Under the pieces are notes generated by a model, which saw only the letters and a list, made by a program, of their open reading frames with translations, searched no databases and was not told where the DNA came from. Positions 44,418 through 53,207 of a DNA stretch of 64,000 nt are shown piece by piece (the stretch's first letter is position 1; every line of letters starts with the position of its first letter). The stretch comes from Ruegeria sp. R14_0 (lineage in GTDB: Bacteria; Pseudomonadota; Alphaproteobacteria; Rhodobacterales; Rhodobacteraceae). A program made the position numbers and the translations under genes. The stretch covers positions 62,001 through 126,000 of the forward strand of contig NZ_JAGHRC010000010.1 in assembly GCF_017743975.1 (NCBI RefSeq), written 5' to 3'.

Positions 44418-45179
44418 TCAAACGGATTCACCAGAGTTGCCATGGGAATGTGTTGCCGAAACATTTGCCACCAGCCTGCCAGTGCGTAGTGCTCTTACAC
44501 GTGCGTTCATCCAATGCCTCACGACGACTCGGTACATCAGTTCACGAAAAAAGCCAAAGTTCTGCCTGTGACGGACATAAAAGGAGTCAGGTGAGTCAAA
44601 GTCCCCAAAATCCTGCACGATGCCGTTTCTTTGAATGTATGTGTCACGGCCTTCCCATTCGACCTGGGGATCGCTCAGGCAATCCGTCCCCACACCATAC
44701 CCACACAGGCTTTCTGTTTTGGGAAATGTCTGCTGCAACACGCGTAAGAAAAGCTCATCCAGAATAAAGCCTTCCAGCTTTAGCCACGTACCCTCTGCTT
44801 CGACTTCAACCCATGAATGCACAATCTCCGTCGGCGCCATCGGATAGAAAAGCTCGGGAACCACACCCCTCTGCAACTCTTTGTGGATCGTAAAGCCATG
44901 CAAACGGCATCGGATACCGCTGCCGCGAAACAGTGCCATCAGAAGAGTGCCCTTGGTATTGCATTGCCCATAGCCATTGGCGAGTACCTCTGATGCCGGG
45001 ATATCGTCTGCACGGTTGTAACCAAAGGCAATCTCGTTACGCACGAAATCATAAATAGCGCCAATTCGATCCAAGACAGGCAGATCGGGCCAGCGCCGTT
45101 CCGTTATGAGTCCCAAAATTGCGGGTGTTTCAAAATCAAGCAGAGGTGTGGCGGTTAGCAACGGGTCTCGGTTCAGCAT
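44418..45179 (-). CDS. transglutaminase-like family protein
   Basis: This 253-aa protein has a transglutaminase-like thiol core: GYGQCNTKGTLL (nucleophile Cys) and VHSWVEVE (His), with an acidic partner downstream. It has no signal peptide. The family includes cytoplasmic peptidases and amidases, and the substrate is unknown. A MerR-type promoter lies directly upstream on the same strand, which places it in a metal-controlled set. Confidence 0.75.
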   Translation of the reverse strand: MLNRDPLLTATPLLDFETPAILGLITERRWPDLPVLDRIGAIYDFVRNEIAFGYNRADDIPASEVLANGYGQCNTKGTLLMALFRGSGIRCRLHGFTIHKELQRGVVPELFYPMAPTEIVHSWVEVEAEGTWLKLEGFILDELFLRVLQQTFPKTESLCGYGVGTDCLSDPQVEWEGRDTYIQRNGIVQDFGDFDSPDSFYVRHRQNFGFFRELMYRVVVRHWMNARVRALRTGRLVANVSATHSHGNSGESV

Positions 45180-45209
45180 TTGGTCTCTCGTCGAATCAAC
45201 TCAGAAAGA

Positions 45210-45240
45210 CTTGTAATTGCTACAGTGACTATAGCTTCAA
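45210..45240 (-). promoter_or_regulatory. MerR-type promoter P1
   Basis: Reading the minus strand, -35 TTGAAG (45240-45235) and -10 TACAAG (45215-45210) are separated by 19 bases holding the dyad CTATAG-TCA-CTGTAG. The long spacer is diagnostic of MerR-family activation. The start codon of the transglutaminase gene is 31 bases downstream. Confidence 0.75.
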
Positions 45241-45276
45241 GGGGCTAATTCCAGTTCGCAACGACGCTGCCCAGGG

Positions 45277-45705
45277 TTACGCGCCGATTTCTTCGTGATC
45301 AGTAAGACATTCGGAATGATCGCGCAGAACTTCGAGTACACGACAATCCGAGGTGTTGCCGCCACTGCATTCATGCACCATGCGCTCCAGCTCGGTCCGC
45401 AACGCTTCCAGCCGCGCCATTCTTTGCTCAATCTGTTTGAGTTGCCGGCGCGCGATACTGTCGGCTTCATGACAGGGGCGATCCGGATCGTCGGACAAAT
45501 CAAGCAGTTCGCGTATCGCCTCAAGCGAAAACCCCAGTTGGCGGGCGTGACGGATAAAAGCCAGGCGATCCAATTCGGTATGGCCATAACGCCGCTGGCC
45601 ACCTTCGGTGCGCCCCGGTTCCGGCATAAGTCCGATCTGCTCGTAGTAGCGGATCGTCTGAACCTTGGTTCCGGTCTTTTTTCCAAGCGTTCCGATCGTC
45701 AGCAT
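45277..45705 (-). CDS. MerR-family metal-responsive regulator
   Basis: This 142-aa regulator has an N-terminal MerR winged helix (KVQTIRYYEQIGLMPEPGRT), a long dimer helix, and a metal loop with Cys78, Cys113 and Cys121, plus Cys133 in the tail. The loop CSGGNTSDC is shorter than in the mercury MerR proteins (C-x8-C) and resembles Zn/Cd/Pb-type members; the metal cannot be fixed by eye. It lies between promoters P1 and P2, its likely targets. Confidence 0.85.
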   Translation of the reverse strand: MLTIGTLGKKTGTKVQTIRYYEQIGLMPEPGRTEGGQRRYGHTELDRLAFIRHARQLGFSLEAIRELLDLSDDPDRPCHEADSIARRQLKQIEQRMARLEALRTELERMVHECSGGNTSDCRVLEVLRDHSECLTDHEEIGA

Positions 45706-45814
45706 CTGGGTCTCCTTGCAAAGTTACAGCTTATGTAGGTTCAGGTCAGCACCGCACAATAGCACCTTCCAGCCGGTGGACCTGTGACACCCAGCCGCAG
45801 GCTCGAAATCACCT

Positions 45815-45845
45815 TTGAACCTCTAGCAGGTAGAGGGTGTACACG
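45815..45845 (+). promoter_or_regulatory. MerR-type promoter P2
   Basis: TTGAAC (45815-45820) and TACACG (45840-45845) flank a 19-base spacer with the dyad CTCTAG-CAG-GTAGAG. It drives the SCO1/Dsb/PCuAC/M23 operon. Because transcription would start near 45852, the SCO1 start must lie downstream of that. Confidence 0.75.
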
Positions 45846-45882
45846 CCGTTCTGAACCAAGAATCGCAGGCGGACGGCTAACT

Positions 45883-46482
45883 TTGAAACTGACTGTATTT
45901 CAGAAAATCTTATGGGTGCTGGCTGGTGTCGCAACGGCGGCATTTGCCTATCTGATGTTGTGGTCAGATAACAGATCCGTACGGACCGAAGAAGGTTCTG
46001 TCCCGTTCGAGGCCAGGTTCGAACTGACAGATCACTCTGGTGTTGTCCGTACTCAGAACGACTTTGCGGGCAAGTGGATGTTGGTGTTTTTTGGGTTCAC
46101 CAACTGCCCGGACGTTTGCCCTACAACACTGTCCGAGGTGGCAGCAGTGCAGGAAGGCCTGGGAACCCAATCAAACCAAGTGCAACCCATCTTCATTTCA
46201 ATTGACCCCGAACGCGACACTCCGGCCGTCTTGGCCGAGTATGTACCACTTTTCGATGCGGGGATCATTGGACTTACAGGCACGTCAGAACAGATAGCGC
46301 AAACGTCCAAGATTTTTCCGATATTCTACGAACGGATCGAACAAGCCGCTGCACCGGACGGATACACGATGGGGCATACCTCTCATCTGTTTCTGTTCAA
46401 TGAGGACGCTGGATTCGTTCAGTCCTGGTCATATGGCACGCCTCCCGAAGAAATTCTTGCGGATCTGAAACAGAGACTCTGA
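45883..46482 (+). CDS. SCO1/SenC family copper/thiol protein (first copy)
   Basis: This 199-aa membrane-anchored periplasmic thioredoxin-fold protein has a TM helix at about 8-27, the copper-binding CPDVC (Cys75, Cys79), the IDPERDTP motif and a distal His in MGHTSH. SCO proteins deliver copper to cytochrome oxidase or act as thiol reductases. The frame is open back to a GTG at 45784, but that lies upstream of promoter P2, so I choose the TTG at 45883 with AGGCGGA upstream. A DsbB gene follows after 5 bases. Confidence 0.85.
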   Translation: MKLTVFQKILWVLAGVATAAFAYLMLWSDNRSVRTEEGSVPFEARFELTDHSGVVRTQNDFAGKWMLVFFGFTNCPDVCPTTLSEVAAVQEGLGTQSNQVQPIFISIDPERDTPAVLAEYVPLFDAGIIGLTGTSEQIAQTSKIFPIFYERIEQAAAPDGYTMGHTSHLFLFNEDAGFVQSWSYGTPPEEILADLKQRL

Positions 46483-46487
46483 GCACC

Positions 46488-46910
46488 ATGTCCTGGTTTT
46501 CCAAAGATACACTTCTCGGCCTGGCCTGGGCGATTGCCCTGGTTGCTTCTCTTTCTGTTCTGTTCATTGGAGAGATCCTGGGGCAGACGCCCTGTGTGCT
46601 GTGCTGGTTCCAGCGCGCGTTCATGTTCCCATTGGCGATCGTACTGGGGCTTGGCCTGTGGTGGCAGGACCAGAACGTGGGCCGTTACGGGATAGCACTG
46701 GCATTGGGGGGCGCTGCTGTCGCCTTGTGGCACATGGGCCTGTATGCCGGTCTGATCCCCGAAAAAATCCAACCATGCTCAGCTAGCGGTCCGTCCTGCA
46801 CGGACGCAAATCAAACTGTTTTGGGCGTCCCGATTCCGCTGATGGCGCTCGTTTCATTCGCGCTAATCGGCGTTCTGTGCGCCCTTTCACTCAAGGAGAA
46901 ACAAGTATGA
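46488..46910 (+). CDS. DsbB/BdbC-type disulfide oxidoreductase
   Basis: This 140-aa inner-membrane protein has four TM helices, the redox pair Cys36-Val-Leu-Cys39 followed by WFQR, and a second periplasmic pair Cys97/Cys104. It reoxidises a DsbA-like partner and passes electrons to quinone. The short form matches the BdbC class. It overlaps the DsbA-like gene by 4 bases, consistent with a dedicated redox pair. Confidence 0.9.
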   Translation: MSWFSKDTLLGLAWAIALVASLSVLFIGEILGQTPCVLCWFQRAFMFPLAIVLGLGLWWQDQNVGRYGIALALGGAAVALWHMGLYAGLIPEKIQPCSASGPSCTDANQTVLGVPIPLMALVSFALIGVLCALSLKEKQV

Positions 46911-47566
46911 ACAGACGAGGCCTGATTTTGTCCGTTCTCGCATTTGGTGGCGCTGGTTTTGGAGCCGCCTCCTGGTACGTGAACCGCCCGGCTGCTTCAG
47001 GCAACACCGAGCCTGTCGCACCCGAAATCGCTGAAACACTTATCCGTTCTTACTCGCCTGTTCTCGGCCCTAAAGACGCACCGGTTACAATTGTCGAATT
47101 TTTCGATCCGGCTTGTGAAGCCTGCCGTGCCTTTCATCCGGTCGTGAAGGACATCATGGCACAGCATGGAGACGCCGTGCGCGTTGTGATCCGGTACACC
47201 CCTTTCCATGGCGAAGGCTCAGAGGAGGCGATCCGCGTGCTTGAAGCGGCACGCATGCAGGGGGTCTTTGAACCGGTCCTGGAAGCCGTGCTGCGAGAGC
47301 AGCCCAAATGGGCCGCGCATGGTGCGCCTGAGCCTGGTCTTATTATTCGAATTGCAGCAGCGGCGGGACTGGATGCCGATGCAGCGCAGGCACAAATGCT
47401 CGCGCCCCAGACAGTCGGTGTTCTTAATCAGGATCGCGCTGATGTCGAAGCGGTCGGTATACGGCAAACTCCGACATTCTTCGTCAATGGCAAATCTCTG
47501 GATCCGTTTGGTGAGGCTGAATTGAGACGTCTGGTCGCTGCAGAAGTTGCAGCACTGCAAAGCTGA
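46907..47566 (+). CDS. DsbA-family thiol-disulfide oxidoreductase
   Basis: This 219-aa periplasmic protein has an N-terminal membrane/signal segment (about 5-24) and a thioredoxin fold with active site Cys70-Glu-Ala-Cys73, TPFHGEGSEEA and the cis-Pro motif RQTPTFFVNG. It is the likely partner of the adjacent DsbB. The CEAC dipeptide differs from classic CPHC and suggests a more reducing character. Confidence 0.9.
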   Translation: MNRRGLILSVLAFGGAGFGAASWYVNRPAASGNTEPVAPEIAETLIRSYSPVLGPKDAPVTIVEFFDPACEACRAFHPVVKDIMAQHGDAVRVVIRYTPFHGEGSEEAIRVLEAARMQGVFEPVLEAVLREQPKWAAHGAPEPGLIIRIAAAAGLDADAAQAQMLAPQTVGVLNQDRADVEAVGIRQTPTFFVNGKSLDPFGEAELRRLVAAEVAALQS

Positions 47567-47584
47567 GCAGTAGCGAGAGGTACT

Positions 47585-48064
47585 ATGAGACTCACTACAA
47601 AAAATACACTTCTGGCAGGTGTGCTTGCCGCATTCGGCACCACTGCCATTCTATCGGCACCGGTACTGGCAGGGGGCGACGATGTTGTCGTTGAAGATGC
47701 CTGGTCGCGGGCCTCTATCGGCACCAACCGGCCGGGTGCCGCGTACATGACGATCCGCAACACCAGTGATGAGGTCGTCACACTGACCTCTATCCGCACC
47801 GATCTTGCGATGATGCCCGAGATCCACCAGACATCGACCAATGCAGAGGGCGTCAGTTCCATGGCACCAGCTGGCGAGCTGGAAATTGCGCCCGGTGGTT
47901 CCGTCGCGCTTGAGCCCGGCGGGCTGCATGCAATGCTTATGCGGCTGCAACGCCCGATGACTGAAGGCGAGAGTTTTGCGCTGACCCTGATCTTTGCCGA
48001 TGGAGCAGAAAAGACCGTCAACATACCGATATTCGGTATTGCTGCACGAGGCCCAGAGAACTGA
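47585..48064 (+). CDS. PCu(A)C periplasmic copper chaperone
   Basis: This 159-aa protein has a signal peptide ending near VLAGG. The copper site is visible: a His in PEIHQT, a Met 12 residues later (SSM), then 21 residues and H-A-M. The canonical H-M spacing is one shorter. It donates Cu(I) to SCO or oxidase. Its stop overlaps the second SCO1 start (TGATG). Confidence 0.9.
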   Translation: MRLTTKNTLLAGVLAAFGTTAILSAPVLAGGDDVVVEDAWSRASIGTNRPGAAYMTIRNTSDEVVTLTSIRTDLAMMPEIHQTSTNAEGVSSMAPAGELEIAPGGSVALEPGGLHAMLMRLQRPMTEGESFALTLIFADGAEKTVNIPIFGIAARGPEN

Positions 48065-48690
48065 TGCAGCGGCGACGTGTTCTCACATTTGGGGCTGCTG
48101 GAATTGGCGCAACCGGCCTGACACTCTTTGTCGGATGGTGGCAAGTGGATGGGCCGGGAGCGGCTCAATCAGTTCGCCTTCGTCCCCTTGCGTTGTCGGG
48201 CATGAACTTTCGCATGGTTGATCACGAAGGGACCCCCGTCACCCCGCAATCGCTGGTCGGACGTGCAACAATGGTGTTCTTCGGCTTTACCTACTGCCCG
48301 GATGTTTGCCCGACGACTCTTTCGGATATTTCCCTCTGGCTGGATGATCTGGGCAATGACGCGGACGAATTGAACGTCGTGTTCATAACCGTAGACCCTG
48401 AAAGGGACACGGTCGATGCCATGACCGATTATGTCAGCTACTTTCATCCAGCTATTCGCGGTTGGGTCGGCGTTTCGGACCAAATCGCGCAAGCCGCAGA
48501 CGACTTTCGCGCCACTTATGAAAAAGTTCCTATGGAAGATGGCGACTACACAATGAACCACACCGCAAGTGTTTTTCTGTTTAACCCCACAGGCGAATTT
48601 GTCAGCACCATCGACTATCATGAGCAGAGAGAGTTTGCTGTACCCAAGATCCGCCGCGCTTTGAAAAGTGGAGCGGATACAACATCATGA
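48064..48690 (+). CDS. SCO1/SenC family protein (second copy)
   Basis: This 208-aa protein has a TM/signal segment (about 8-26), the CPDVC motif (Cys78, Cys82), VDPERDT and a distal His in MNHTAS. It is paralogous to the first SCO gene of the operon but diverged. Together with PCuAC it looks like a copper-delivery unit. It overlaps the M23 gene by 4 bases. Confidence 0.88.
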   Translation: MQRRRVLTFGAAGIGATGLTLFVGWWQVDGPGAAQSVRLRPLALSGMNFRMVDHEGTPVTPQSLVGRATMVFFGFTYCPDVCPTTLSDISLWLDDLGNDADELNVVFITVDPERDTVDAMTDYVSYFHPAIRGWVGVSDQIAQAADDFRATYEKVPMEDGDYTMNHTASVFLFNPTGEFVSTIDYHEQREFAVPKIRRALKSGADTTS

Positions 48691-50054
48691 GCGCACGGTT
48701 TCTAGCAACCTCGGCGATCGCGATCAGCAGCGTCTCGATTGCTGCGATCATGTTCATTGCCTCGAACAGGTCTGAAATGACGGTGCCTGCGCCCACGGTC
48801 TTTCAGGTGCCCAAACTTCCTGCGGAACCGCAGACCACATCGGCTCTGTTGCTGAACGTACCATCGGCAGAACTCGCTCCAAGCCCCGTTTCGTTTCGAC
48901 CTGTTCAGCCGGAACCCATTCAGGCAGAGGAACCTTTGCCTCCTGTTGAACCACCTTCACGAACATGGACGCGCGAGCTTGCGGTGGGTGACACACTCGA
49001 CAGTATGCTGTCTGACGCGGGGATTGACGCAACCGATCGCGCTGAAATCGCACTTGCACTTGGCGCTGAATACGACTTGCGGCGCTTGCGGCCGGGTCAC
49101 TCGATAACAGTCGTTGCAACGGCAGCGGATCAACTGCGGAGTGTGGAGCTCGCCGTGGAAGATGGCGTGAGAATTGAAGTGACACTTAGCGAGACATTGT
49201 CCACGCGCGTGGTCTCACCGGAACCCGACACTGTCATTCTGGCCCGCAAAACAGAGATCGAAACTTCGATCTCAAATGCTCTGAGCAGCGCAAAGATCCC
49301 GGTTCGTTTTGCGGTGGATCTCGCTCAGATGCTGAGCGGCACAGTGGATTTTCGACGCGATCTGACCGGTGGCGAAAAACTCCGTCTTCTCTGGCGCGAA
49401 GAAAGTATCGACGGCGAGAAGGTAGGCCAGCCGCAACTCATTTTTGCAGCACTGGAAGTGGATGACCAACTTTACGAAATAGCATGGCCAGACGCCGAAA
49501 TTGGCCGCGCCGCAATCTATGTCGATGGTGAGCTTCTTCGCGTCTTCTCGCAACCAGTTGAGGGCGCGCGCCTGAGTTCTGTCTTTGGTCGGCGGAAACA
49601 TCCGGTCTACGGCAATGTGCGGATGCACACCGGTGTCGATTTCGCTGCCGCACGTGGTACTCCGGTACATGCGACGGCTCCGGGGCGCGTGTCTTATGTA
49701 GGTTGGCGCGGGGGGTATGGGCGTGTGGTGGAAATCGCTCATGGATCGGACACGGTCACGCGATATACGCATCTTAGCGCAACCGCCGATGGTCTGGCCA
49801 AAGGTCAGCGCGTGGAGGCTGGCGAGGTGGTTGGTCGTGTCGGGTCGAGCGGCACCGCGACCGGCCCCAATCTTCATTATGAAGTATTGGTCGACGGGCG
49901 ACCAACGGACCCGCTTTCTGACGACCGACTTGCTGCCGCTGCGAACAACGAGGTTGAAAACGAAGCAGCGCGAAAACGCTTAAGAAATGCTCGAGCACAG
50001 CTTGAGAAACAGCTGGGCAATCCCGTCGCCAAAAAACGCGAATCTAGTTCGTGA
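48687..50054 (+). CDS. M23-family peptidase-like protein
   Basis: This 455-aa protein has one N-terminal TM helix and a Pro-rich linker. OapA/LysM-like and helical domains follow (about 90-280), then a C-terminal LytM/M23 domain. Zinc ligands His314 and Asp318 (HTGVD) and His397 are present, but the first His of the usual H-x-H is Asn395 (GPNLHYEV), so endopeptidase activity is uncertain. It could be a degenerate activator. The tail is Lys/Arg-rich. It is the last large gene of the P2 operon. Confidence 0.85.
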   Translation: MSARFLATSAIAISSVSIAAIMFIASNRSEMTVPAPTVFQVPKLPAEPQTTSALLLNVPSAELAPSPVSFRPVQPEPIQAEEPLPPVEPPSRTWTRELAVGDTLDSMLSDAGIDATDRAEIALALGAEYDLRRLRPGHSITVVATAADQLRSVELAVEDGVRIEVTLSETLSTRVVSPEPDTVILARKTEIETSISNALSSAKIPVRFAVDLAQMLSGTVDFRRDLTGGEKLRLLWREESIDGEKVGQPQLIFAALEVDDQLYEIAWPDAEIGRAAIYVDGELLRVFSQPVEGARLSSVFGRRKHPVYGNVRMHTGVDFAAARGTPVHATAPGRVSYVGWRGGYGRVVEIAHGSDTVTRYTHLSATADGLAKGQRVEAGEVVGRVGSSGTATGPNLHYEVLVDGRPTDPLSDDRLAAAANNEVENEAARKRLRNARAQLEKQLGNPVAKKRESSS

Positions 50055-50153
50055 GAGTTTCTTAAAACGGCTTCAGGTGCGCGGCTATCAGTTTGCGGGT
50101 ATGCGCGCCTGAAGCGGACTGCACTCCAGAAGAACCAAATCAGAGGATGTAAA

Positions 50154-50318
50154 ATGATGGCAATCGCGGGGGCCTTGGTTGGCGCCGTTTGGGGTGGGGT
50201 CTTGGCAAAGCGCCGGAATGGCAACAGCCTTGATATTCTTCAATACGCTACAGGATATGCCATCGCTTTTGGCCTGGTGGCGTTTTTTCTTTCAATCGCA
50301 GTTGTGCGCCTGATGTAA
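50154..50318 (+). CDS. small two-helix membrane protein, 54 aa
   Basis: This short gene starts with ATGATG (the second at 50157) after an AGAGGA ribosome-binding site. It encodes a protein with two hydrophobic helices around a polar KRRNGNS loop. No family is recognised. It follows the M23 gene by about 100 bases and precedes a strong terminator, so it is probably the end of the P2 operon. Confidence 0.6.
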   Translation: MMAIAGALVGAVWGGVLAKRRNGNSLDILQYATGYAIAFGLVAFFLSIAVVRLM

Positions 50319-50338
50319 CGCGCCAGTAAGCAAGGCGA

Positions 50339-50364
50339 AAGCCGGACACCTTGAAGTCCGGCTT
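50339..50364. terminator. bidirectional terminator
   Basis: AAGCCGGAC (50339-50347) and GTCCGGCTT (50356-50364) pair perfectly around an 8-base loop, between the convergent P2 operon and the P-type ATPase gene. Confidence 0.7.
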
Positions 50365-50370
50365 CCACTC

Positions 50371-52704
50371 TTATGTGGTCGCAGCGCCTATTCCTTGCGA
50401 GCCAAGGGTATTTGCCTTAGTCTGGGCGCTATGATCTTCCGGAGCTTTCAGAAGCCGTAAGGCATTGGCCACGACCAGCAAGGACACTCCGACATCCGCG
50501 GCGATTGCACCCCACATGGATGCCAGCCCAAAACCCGTCAGAGTGACAAACAATGCTTTGGTCGCAAGTGAGAAGCCGATGTTCTGACGGATGATCGACA
50601 TGGTTCGACGTGAATGGTCGATCAGCCAGGGTACTTTACCGATGTCGTCGGTCATCAGAGCAATATCTGCGGTCTCGATAGCAGCGTCGGACCCAACTGC
50701 ACCCATCGCAACCGCATAATGTGCCCGAGCCATCGCAGGTGCGTCGTTGACGCCATCGCCGATCATCGCAACCATCTCGTGCTGTTCTGCCAGTTCCTCA
50801 ATCGCAGCGACTTTGTCTTCCGGCAGAAGCTGGGCCCGGACTTCGTCGATACCGACTTCGGCTGCTACCGCTCTCGCGGTTTGTTCGTTGTCACCCGTCA
50901 GCATGATGATCGACTTCACGCCCTGCGCGTGAAGCCGGGCAACGATGCTTCGGGCTTCGGGTCGAATGCGGTCCCGCAGCTCAAGCAAACCGGCGACTCC
51001 GTTCTCATCCCCGACAACCACAAGTGTGCTTCCCGCGCTCTCGATTTGGTTGCGCAATTCGGCAGGGATGGACGCGCCAAAGCCCTTTTCTTCAGCGAAG
51101 CGGTCGGAGCCAAGCCAGATATCTCCGCGCTCGATGCGGCCTTCAAGACCCCGACCGGGAACGGTTCGGATGTCTTCAGCCGCAGATATCGAAATGTCGG
51201 TCTGTTCTGCCCGGGTCAAAATGGCGCGGGCCAGCGGGTGTGAAGACCGAACCTCGAGGCTGGCAGCGCTCGCCAACAGCTCCTGCTCGGATGGGTCGCC
51301 CAGCGGATACACATTGGCGACTTCAGGCTCTCCCATGGTGATCGTGCCGGTCTTGTCCATGGCCAGTGCGGTGGTACGCCCGGGAGCCTCGATATATGCG
51401 CCGCCCTTAATCAGAACCCCAGCCCGGGCCGAAGCGGTCAAAGCCGCAACGATTGAAACCGGTGTGGAAATGACGAGCGCACAGGGGCAGGCGATAACCA
51501 GAAGAACAAGTGCATTGTAAAACCAGAAACCCGACGATGCGCCAAATGCAAGCGGCGGGATCAGGGCGATAGCCACTGCGACGACCATAACGATGGGCGT
51601 ATAGATCCGCGCAAATTTTGTAACCCACTGCTCAACCGGCGCACGGCGAGCATGAGCATCACCGACCATCCGGATGATCTTGGCAAGCACGGTATCGGAC
51701 GCTGTTTTCGTCGCACGTATTTTGAGGGTGCCTTCACCATTGATTGTGCCGGCATAGACCTCATCATCCAGCTCTTTGGGAATCAACGCGCTTTCACCTG
51801 TGATTGGAGCCTGGTCAACGGCACCGGCCCCTTCGATGACTTCCCCGTCAAGTGGAATGCGATCCCCACCCCGAACGATGAAGCTGTCACCGACAAAGAC
51901 ATCCGCCGCCGGGACCGTTGCCTCTGAGCCGTCAGCACGAACCAGCCGAACCGTCGGGGGGGCCAGATCAAGCAGCGCGGATACCGCGTTCCGAGCCCGT
52001 CCGACACTCCAGCTTTCCAGATAAAGCGAGAGCGAAAAGAAGAATGCCACCGTTGCCGCTTCGAAGAACTCGCCCAAAGCGATAGCGCCACAGACGGCAA
52101 CCACCATCAGCAGGTTCATATCCGGTGAAAGGCGTCGCGCCGAAGACCAGGCCTTGGGCGCCACCAGCCAGACGCCAAACAAGATCGCGACCGCGAACAA
52201 AGCTGCCTCGGGCAAAGGCATCGGAACCTCACCATGTCCCGAAAACAGCCCGAGCGCACCGCCCATGCCTGTTTCGAAAATGTGCCAGCCAAAACCCGCT
52301 GCCCAAAACCCTCCGCTGAGGATGGTGAACCGCCGCTGACGTGCAATATGCGCCGCCTGGTCCTGAGCGGCATTTCCGTCATCCCATGGTTTGGCGGTCA
52401 TACCAGTACTGGCAACCAGCAGCATGACATCTTCGTCAGACATCTTGGCAGCACTTTCAAGAAGCGTCATTCGACCGTTGATGACATCAAAAGCGAGATG
52501 CTCTTCACCACCAACTTTCGGGCCGATAACCCGGTTCAGGATCGCAACCTCTTCGGCGCAATCAAGGCCAGAGACCTGAAAGCTTCTGCCACCTTCGGGA
52601 ATCGGACCGACGGGCGCGATGTCACCACACCCGCTACTGCCGCACGCGTTGTGACCTTGTCTATTTTCGTGGTCATGGTCGTGGTTGTGGGTATCGGATG
52701 ACAT
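50371..52704 (-). CDS. heavy-metal P-type ATPase (ZntA/CadA type)
   Basis: This 777-aa metal efflux pump has a His-rich start (HNHDHDH) and an N-terminal HMA-like domain whose metal motif is GLDCAEE with a single Cys in place of CxxC. Eight TM helices follow. It has the CPC transport site (Cys406-Pro-Cys408), phosphorylation Asp450 in DKTGT, the TGES actuator loop, SSHPLA and GDGVNDAPA. Type P1B with this layout exports Zn, Cd or Pb. A MerR-type promoter lies just upstream. Confidence 0.93.
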   Translation of the reverse strand: MSSDTHNHDHDHENRQGHNACGSSGCGDIAPVGPIPEGGRSFQVSGLDCAEEVAILNRVIGPKVGGEEHLAFDVINGRMTLLESAAKMSDEDVMLLVASTGMTAKPWDDGNAAQDQAAHIARQRRFTILSGGFWAAGFGWHIFETGMGGALGLFSGHGEVPMPLPEAALFAVAILFGVWLVAPKAWSSARRLSPDMNLLMVVAVCGAIALGEFFEAATVAFFFSLSLYLESWSVGRARNAVSALLDLAPPTVRLVRADGSEATVPAADVFVGDSFIVRGGDRIPLDGEVIEGAGAVDQAPITGESALIPKELDDEVYAGTINGEGTLKIRATKTASDTVLAKIIRMVGDAHARRAPVEQWVTKFARIYTPIVMVVAVAIALIPPLAFGASSGFWFYNALVLLVIACPCALVISTPVSIVAALTASARAGVLIKGGAYIEAPGRTTALAMDKTGTITMGEPEVANVYPLGDPSEQELLASAASLEVRSSHPLARAILTRAEQTDISISAAEDIRTVPGRGLEGRIERGDIWLGSDRFAEEKGFGASIPAELRNQIESAGSTLVVVGDENGVAGLLELRDRIRPEARSIVARLHAQGVKSIIMLTGDNEQTARAVAAEVGIDEVRAQLLPEDKVAAIEELAEQHEMVAMIGDGVNDAPAMARAHYAVAMGAVGSDAAIETADIALMTDDIGKVPWLIDHSRRTMSIIRQNIGFSLATKALFVTLTGFGLASMWGAIAADVGVSLLVVANALRLLKAPEDHSAQTKANTLGSQGIGAATT

Positions 52705-52736
52705 AGTTAGACCTCAAGAATCTCTGCGGTCCTTTG

Positions 52737-52767
52737 CAAATAGTTCCTACAGCAACTAGAGCTTCAA
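52737..52767 (-). promoter_or_regulatory. MerR-type promoter P3
   Basis: On the minus strand TTGAAG (52767-52762) and TATTTG (52742-52737) flank 19 bases with the dyad CTCTAG-TTG-CTGTAG. It drives the P-type ATPase gene, 33 bases downstream. Confidence 0.78.
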
Positions 52768-52892
52768 TACCTTTTTCAATTTTTTTTCAATCCGGTTCGT
52801 TGCCCGCGATATTGATGCTTCATTCCTTCTTGCGGGCTGGCCGCGTGAATGCAATCTAGTCGCAGAAGACGTAAAAAATTTGGAACAGGTCA

Positions 52893-53165
52893 ATGCAGAA
52901 ACGGATCGCAATTACCATCACGTTAGTCTCGATTACTGCCGGTTGCTCAGCCCAGTTCACAGGGGGCAAAAGCAAAGCATTCGAACCAGGTAACCTGCCA
53001 GATTCGGTCGTTGCACTGGCAGGGCCGGGGCAGGATCTGGCTACGGCACGCCTTTTACCAGATGACAATTGCTTCTGGTATGAGCACAGCGGACCTGTCG
53101 AGACGACATTGGTACCATTGCGCGCGACGAATGGCGCTCCGATCTGCGCCGCGCGCGACGCCTGA
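52893..53165 (+). CDS. small hypothetical lipoprotein, 90 aa
   Basis: A lipoprotein signal with lipobox ITAGC (Cys18) is followed by a 72-residue domain with two Cys residues in DDNCFWYEHSGPVETTL and GAPICAA, probably a disulfide. I have no family name. It stands alone between the P-type ATPase and L,D-transpeptidase promoter regions. Confidence 0.65.
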   Translation: MQKRIAITITLVSITAGCSAQFTGGKSKAFEPGNLPDSVVALAGPGQDLATARLLPDDNCFWYEHSGPVETTLVPLRATNGAPICAARDA

Positions 53166-53175
53166 TAAAAAAAGA

Positions 53176-53202
53176 GGGCAGCGACGTCCACCTACGCTGC
53201 CC
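53176..53202 (-). terminator. Rho-independent terminator of the L,D-transpeptidase gene
   Basis: GGGCAGCG and CGCTGCCC form a perfect 8-bp stem. On the minus strand it is followed by a run of seven T (53173-53167). It probably also slows transcription from the convergent lipoprotein gene. Confidence 0.8.
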
Positions 53203-53207
53203 AAAAT

